Part shown: positions 59,836 through 64,000 of the stretch, piece by piece
Position numbering within the stretch: position 1 is the first letter of the stretch
Layout of the letters: the number at the start of each line of letters is the position of its first letter
NCBI RefSeq assembly: GCF_900102105.1
Contig: NZ_FNBB01000006.1
Span: forward strand, 124,001-188,000
Direction: 5' to 3'
Length of the DNA: 64,000 bases
Source of the DNA: Agrobacterium pusense
GTDB lineage: Bacteria > Pseudomonadota > Alphaproteobacteria > Rhizobiales > Rhizobiaceae
Position numbers and translations under genes: made by a program
Notes under the pieces: model-generated
Seen by the model: only the letters and a program-made list of their open reading frames with translations
Database searches by the model: none
What the model was told of the DNA's origin: nothing

Positions 59836-60732
59836 ATGTCAGACCGGCAGCTCGATCTCGGATGGATGCGCATCTTTACCGAGGTTGCCCGCCAGGGCAG
59901 CCTGACCGCCGCGGCGGGCTCCCTGCGGCTCACCCAGCCTGCCGTCAGCTATCAGATGCGCAGGCTCGAAGAGGAGCTTGGGGTGGCGCTCATCCGCCGC
60001 AAACATCGCGGCATCGATCTGACGGCAGAAGGACAAAGGCTGTTCGAAATCGTCTCCCGCAATGTCGATGCCATTGATCTGCTCGCGCAGCAGCTTCGGC
60101 GGACGGAGGAACGCCAGACCATCCGCCTGCATACGGACTATGCCTTTTCGTCATTATGGCTCATCCCGCGGATGCACGGATTTCGAGCGCTCAACCCTGA
60201 CATCAACATCCAGATCGTTGCCACGCAGGACCCGTTGGGTCAGGGCAAGCATGACAGCGACGTGATGATCATTTTCGGCACCCGGCAGGAGGCGGGTGAC
60301 GGGGCCTTACTGCTGCTTTCGGAAAAAGTCACGCCGGTCTGTTCACCTGCGTTTCTGGCAGCAACGCCGGCGCCCGCAGGCGTTGCTGATTTTTCGCGGC
60401 GGAAACTCATCCACCTCGAAAATACATCATCAGCGCACTGGTTCGACTGGCCTTCCTATTTCAAGCATTTCGGCGTTCAGAGAGGCCCCGAAAACGACGG
60501 CGGCGACATCAGCTTCAACAATTACACCATGGTGGTTCAGGCGACCATCGGAGAACAGGGCTTTGCGCTCGGCTGGGCCGGGCTCGTCGATCCACTGCTC
60601 GAGGCTGGCGTACTGGTCACGGCAGGCCCTAGCCTCGATGCACCTGGGCGCGGCTACTGGTTGATGCGGCCGAAAAGCAGCGACAGCGCGGTGAGAAAAC
60701 TCACCGGCTGGCTGATTGACGAGCGGCGGTGA
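59836..60732 (+). CDS. LysR-family regulator (choline-sulfate utilisation type)
   Basis: 298 aa. HTH: LDLGWMRIFTEVARQGSLTA and RLTQPAVSYQMRRLEEELG. The effector domain continues to the C-terminus (MLTEWL-like end KLTGWLIDERR). It is divergent from choX with 94 bases between, the position of the LysR-type choline-sulfate regulator found with betC in Rhizobiaceae. It likely activates choX-betC when choline or choline sulfate is present. Confidence 0.88.
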   Translation: MSDRQLDLGWMRIFTEVARQGSLTAAAGSLRLTQPAVSYQMRRLEEELGVALIRRKHRGIDLTAEGQRLFEIVSRNVDAIDLLAQQLRRTEERQTIRLHTDYAFSSLWLIPRMHGFRALNPDINIQIVATQDPLGQGKHDSDVMIIFGTRQEAGDGALLLLSEKVTPVCSPAFLAATPAPAGVADFSRRKLIHLENTSSAHWFDWPSYFKHFGVQRGPENDGGDISFNNYTMVVQATIGEQGFALGWAGLVDPLLEAGVLVTAGPSLDAPGRGYWLMRPKSSDSAVRKLTGWLIDERR

Positions 60733-60761
60733 GGCCGCCGCAGCCACCCCCGGCGTCCGGT

Positions 60762-62213
60762 TCAGATCGGATAATGCAGCGGCCCGTCCTGGAGCGTGAC
60801 CCAGCGTAATTCGGTGAATTCCGCAATGCCCGCCGTGCCGCCGAAGCGGCCGTAACCGGAGGCCTTGACCCCGCCGAAGGGCATCTGCGCCTCATCGTGA
60901 ACAGTCGGCCCGTTGATGTGGCATATGCCGCTTTCGATCCGCGCGGCAATGGCAAGCGCCCGCGCCTGGTCCCTGCCGAAAATCGCGGCGGAAAGACCAA
61001 ACTCTGTTTCATTGGCGATGCTTACCGCCTCATCGACGCTGCCGGCCCTGATGATGGAAACAACCGGACCGAAACTTTCCTCGGAATAAAGCCGCATGGC
61101 GGGAGTGACGCCATCAATGGCGATCGCATCAAGCATGGTGCCGGTGCCGCCACCGCCCGCGACCAGCTTTGCGCCTTTGGACACGGCGTCGTCCACCAGC
61201 GCCCTTATGCGTGACGTCGCTTCGGCGCTGACCAGCGAGCCAAGCGGTGTTTTGCCCTCGCGTGGGTCTCCGGCCGTGAGGCTGGACGCTTTTTTGGCGA
61301 AGGCCTGAACGAATGTATCGGCAACGCTGTCAAGCACGATGATGCGCTCTGTCGACATGCAGATCTGGCCCTGGTTCATGTAGGCGCCGAAAGCGGCAGC
61401 CGCGACCGCCGCATCGATATCGGCATCGTCAAGCACGATGAACGGCGCCTTGCCGCCCAGCTCCAGCAGAGCGGGCTTCAGGTAACGGCCGGCCGTTTCG
61501 GCAATCACACGGCCAACGCGGGTCGAGCCGGTGAAATTCACCCGTCTGACGGCGGGGTGCGCGATCAGCGTATCGACGATCTTTGCCGCATCTTCCGGCG
61601 CATTGGAGACGGCGTTGAGCACGCCCTTCGGCAGACCTGCCGATGCCACCGCCTCGATGATCAGCGCATGGGTGCGCGGGCAAAGTTCCGAGGTTTTCAT
61701 CACCACCGTATTGCCGCAGGCGAGCGGCGTGGCGATGGAACGTACGCCGAGAATGACGGGAGCATTCCACGGCGCGATGGACAGCACAACGCCCGCCGGC
61801 TGGCGCAGCGCCATCGCCATGGTGCCGGGACGGTTGGAGGGAATGATCTCGCCCTTGATCTGGGTGGTCAGGCTTGCGGCCTCCACCAGCATATCGCTTG
61901 CGAGCTTTACATTGAAACCAGCCCAGGCATCGGTCGCGCCGATTTCTTCCTTCATCGCCTGGGTAATGTCAGGCCCGGCGGCGAGCAGCGCCTGAGCCGC
62001 CGCCAGCAGCAGGCGGCGGCGCTCGCCGGGCGATGTGGCCGACCAGACGGGAAAGGCGGCAGCGGCAGCATCGGCCGCACGGGTAGCGTCCTCCACCGTT
62101 GCCGCCGCCGCGCTGGTGGCGACGTCGCCGGTGATCGGATTGTGACGCTCGAAGCGCTTTCCGCTCGCGGCCGGGCAATGGTCGCCACCGATGAAAAGAT
62201 TGACAGTCTGCAT
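60762..62213 (-). CDS. NAD(P)-dependent aldehyde dehydrogenase (aromatic-aldehyde type)
   Basis: 483 aa from the ATG at 62213 behind GGAGGAAG. The N-terminus VNLFIGGDHCPAASGKRFER and the core are typical of ALDH. General base Glu lies in LELGGKAPFIVL and the catalytic Cys in NQGQICMSTERII. Overall features resemble salicylaldehyde and vanillin dehydrogenases. It is the last gene after LivF in a branched-chain-type transporter operon, so it probably oxidises an aldehyde made from the imported compound. 2-oxoglutarate semialdehyde is a less likely substrate. Confidence 0.88.
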   Translation of the reverse strand: MQTVNLFIGGDHCPAASGKRFERHNPITGDVATSAAAATVEDATRAADAAAAAFPVWSATSPGERRRLLLAAAQALLAAGPDITQAMKEEIGATDAWAGFNVKLASDMLVEAASLTTQIKGEIIPSNRPGTMAMALRQPAGVVLSIAPWNAPVILGVRSIATPLACGNTVVMKTSELCPRTHALIIEAVASAGLPKGVLNAVSNAPEDAAKIVDTLIAHPAVRRVNFTGSTRVGRVIAETAGRYLKPALLELGGKAPFIVLDDADIDAAVAAAAFGAYMNQGQICMSTERIIVLDSVADTFVQAFAKKASSLTAGDPREGKTPLGSLVSAEATSRIRALVDDAVSKGAKLVAGGGGTGTMLDAIAIDGVTPAMRLYSEESFGPVVSIIRAGSVDEAVSIANETEFGLSAAIFGRDQARALAIAARIESGICHINGPTVHDEAQMPFGGVKASGYGRFGGTAGIAEFTELRWVTLQDGPLHYPI

Positions 62214-62229
62214 GGTCTTCCTCCTGAAT

Positions 62230-62952
62230 TCAGACAATGGCGGCGGTGGTGCCGCCGAGAAACGCCCGTTGCACGGCGGTATCGGCAGAGAGGGCTTCAG
62301 CTGTGCCTGCCCCGACGATACGCCCCGCTTCCAGCAAATAACCCCGGTCGGCCAGCGCCAGGCTTTCGCGCACATTCTGCTCCACGAGCAGAATGGAAAG
62401 GCCGCTTTTCTTGATCTCGGCCAGGGCGGCAAAAAGTTCCTGCGTGACGATGGGCGCAAGACCCAGACTCGGCTCGTCCAGCAAGAGATAATCCGGTGCC
62501 GACATCAGCGCCCGCCCGATGGCGACCATCTGCTGTTCGCCGCCGGACATGGTGCCAGCAAGCTGCTGCCGGCGTTCGGCGAGACGCGGAAACAGCGAGA
62601 AAATATGCTCCCGTGTCACTTTCTCTGCTGAACGGGCATGGCGGGGATTAGCGCCGAGGCGAAGATTATCCTCCACCGTCAGCGCCGGGAAAATTCCGCG
62701 TCCTTCTGGCACCAGCGCCACGCCGCGGTCCACGATCCCATGAGGAGGGACAGCGGCAAGCGACGCACCGTCGACGCGCACTTCGCCGGACGCCGGCACA
62801 ACCATGCCGCCGACCGCTTTCAGCAGTGACGACTTGCCCGCACCATTGGCGCCGAGCAGCACCACGGTTTCGCCCTTGGCAACATTGAGCGATATGCCGT
62901 CAACCGCGAGATGTTTGCCATAGCGGATTGTCAGTGCATCTATTTCAAGCAT
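62230..62952 (-). CDS. Branched-chain-type ABC transporter ATPase LivF
   Basis: 240 aa from the ATG at 62952. Walker A GANGAGKSS, signature MSGGEQQM and Walker B YLLLDEPSLGLAP are typical of LivF (short form without the LivG extension). Its start overlaps the LivG stop by 8 bases. It is one of two ATPases of a high-affinity uptake system. Confidence 0.94.
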   Translation of the reverse strand: MLEIDALTIRYGKHLAVDGISLNVAKGETVVLLGANGAGKSSLLKAVGGMVVPASGEVRVDGASLAAVPPHGIVDRGVALVPEGRGIFPALTVEDNLRLGANPRHARSAEKVTREHIFSLFPRLAERRQQLAGTMSGGEQQMVAIGRALMSAPDYLLLDEPSLGLAPIVTQELFAALAEIKKSGLSILLVEQNVRESLALADRGYLLEAGRIVGAGTAEALSADTAVQRAFLGGTTAAIV

Positions 62953-63673
62953 GTGCCGCTCCCAGATAGGCGGAAATGACCTGCGGATCGTCAAGCACCG
63001 CTGCCGTCGGCCCGTCGGCGATCTTGCAGCCGGCGGCCATGACCACGGAGCGCGGGCAAAGCGCGCGCACGGCGGCCATGATATGTTCCACCAGCAGGAT
63101 CGTCGTTCCCTGCGATGCCAGCCGCCGGATCAGCGCTATTCCTTCCTGAAGTTCGGTGGGGTTGAGGCCGGCGAGCCATTCATCCAACAACAGAAGCTTC
63201 GGCTCGCCAGCCAGCGCACGCGCCAGTTCAAGGCGTTTCTGATCGATGTAGGTGAGGTCGCCGGCCGGCATGGTTTGCCGCCCGGCAAGGCCTATTCTTT
63301 CGAGGCAGGCGCGCGCGACCTTCTCCGCCGCTGGGCGGGACAACCGCTGCGGCCCGAACATGGCCGAAACCGCGACATTGTCCAGCAGGGAGAGCGAAGG
63401 CAAAAGCCGCACGAGCTGGAAGGTGCGCGCCACGCCGGCGCGCGCAATCGCATCCGGCCGCCGGCCGGCAATCTCCTGCCCTTTCAGCCGGATCGACCCT
63501 TCGGTCGGCTTCAGCGCTCCGGAGATCAGATTCATTAGCGTCGTCTTGCCGGAGCCGTTCGGCCCGAGCAGCCCGACGACCTCGCCGGCCTCGATGGTGA
63601 GACCAAGGCCATCCACCGCCTTCAGCCCGCCGAAGGTCTTGCGGATATTGGTGATTTCGAGAACGGCGCTCAT
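62945..63673 (-). CDS. Branched-chain-type ABC transporter ATPase LivG
   Basis: 242 aa from the ATG at 63673. Walker A GPNGSGKTT with FGGLKAVDG upstream is typical; the segment before Walker B is DLTYIDQKRLELARAL, and LLLLDEWLAGLNP is a slightly unusual Walker B (DEWLAGL for DEPTAGL). Its start overlaps the LivM stop by 4 bases. Confidence 0.93.
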   Translation of the reverse strand: MSAVLEITNIRKTFGGLKAVDGLGLTIEAGEVVGLLGPNGSGKTTLMNLISGALKPTEGSIRLKGQEIAGRRPDAIARAGVARTFQLVRLLPSLSLLDNVAVSAMFGPQRLSRPAAEKVARACLERIGLAGRQTMPAGDLTYIDQKRLELARALAGEPKLLLLDEWLAGLNPTELQEGIALIRRLASQGTTILLVEHIMAAVRALCPRSVVMAAGCKIADGPTAAVLDDPQVISAYLGAAHA

Positions 63674-64000
63674 GCCGTCTTCTCCTTTTTGCGCAACTTC
63701 TCCAGCGCCGCCAGCACGCCATCCGGCAACACGAAGACGATGAGGATGAAGAGAGCGCCGAGAATGATGGAAAAATGGTTGGGGAAATTGGCGCCCAGCC
63801 ATTCGAACAGCAGGAACAGCGGCACAGCACCGAGGATGGGTCCCCAGCGGCGCGTGGCTCCGCCAAGCAGGGCCATGATCACGGTGAGGAAGGAAACCTG
63901 AGGATTGAAGACGATGGCCGGCTCGATATAGACCCAGCGCGGGGCCTGGATGGCGCCAACAAGCGTGATGATGGTGGCGGACAGCACGAAGAGCGCCAGC
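63670..64000 (-). CDS. Branched-chain-type ABC permease LivM, C-terminal part (runs off the right edge)
   Basis: The last 109 codons of an inner-membrane permease, ending VLAALEKLRKKEKTA. Segments IEPAIVFNPQVSFLTVIMAL and LGGATRRWGPILGAVPLFLL are the conserved LivM C-terminal helices with the GG turn. The start and the other Liv genes lie beyond the window. Confidence 0.9.
   Translation of the reverse strand, partial: LALFVLSATIITLVGAIQAPRWVYIEPAIVFNPQVSFLTVIMALLGGATRRWGPILGAVPLFLLFEWLGANFPNHFSIILGALFILIVFVLPDGVLAALEKLRKKEKTA

Noticed and set aside
1-64000. tRNA, rRNA, prophage or integrase-bounded island
   Set aside because: No cloverleaf-like sequence, rRNA segment, integrase, phage structural gene or clear att-type direct repeats was recognised by eye; a tRNAscan/ISfinder search was not possible.

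Overview
The window looks like a catabolic and transport-rich stretch of a secondary replicon from an Agrobacterium/Rhizobium-group alphaproteobacterium. The pointers are a two-domain rhizobial porin, a C-terminally truncated FtsZ paralogue beside a normal-looking GTPase core, an alpha-r14-type small RNA with anti-Shine-Dalgarno loops, an Agp/MelA alpha-galactoside locus, a choline-O-sulfate module and a hydroxyproline locus. Agrobacterium fabrum-like is my best guess from memory of gene content; it is an inference, not a search result. No rRNA, tRNA, CRISPR array, phage or insertion sequence was seen.

Layout. 1-5673: dipeptide-type ABC transporter with two amidohydrolases. 5863-6927: porin. 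7380-9593: PAS/GGDEF/EAL cyclic-di-GMP protein. 9784-15496: polar amino-acid ABC transporter with a D-2-hydroxyacid dehydrogenase, a small protein and a LacI regulator with two matching operators. 15615-26165: hydroxyproline-type locus (proline-racemase homologue, aconitase-X dehydratase, FAD D-amino-acid dehydrogenase, ABC transporter, Ldh/MDH-type reductase, DapA-type lyase, GntR regulator). 26407-29756: FtsZ-like protein, single-domain response regulator, sRNA, DUF1127 protein, outer-membrane barrel. 29895-34854: RbbA-type exporter with HlyD adaptor. 35271-45379: two GH4 glycosidases around an oligopeptide-type ABC transporter, with a divergent AraC regulator. 45457-45924: small membrane protein. 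45935-57243: two divergent operons, one with ROK regulator, giant PIG-L deacetylase and EamA exporter, the other with sugar ABC transporter, argininosuccinate-lyase-like enzyme and PfkB kinase. 57259-60732: choline sulfatase, choline-binding protein and LysR regulator. 60762-64000: aldehyde dehydrogenase with the end of a branched-chain-type ABC transporter.

How it works together. Almost every block is an importer coupled to one or more enzymes for the imported compound and a local regulator. The strongest candidates for undescribed biology are the ROK/PIG-L/ABC/ArgH-like/PfkB locus, which looks like a pathway for an amino-sugar conjugate; the four-loop anti-SD sRNA on the minus strand at about 28323-28480; and the proline-racemase homologue whose two catalytic positions are Ser and Thr instead of Cys.

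Starts were adjusted inward where a clear ribosome binding site precedes an internal ATG. Many long ORFs opposite real genes are by-products of high GC and are omitted.
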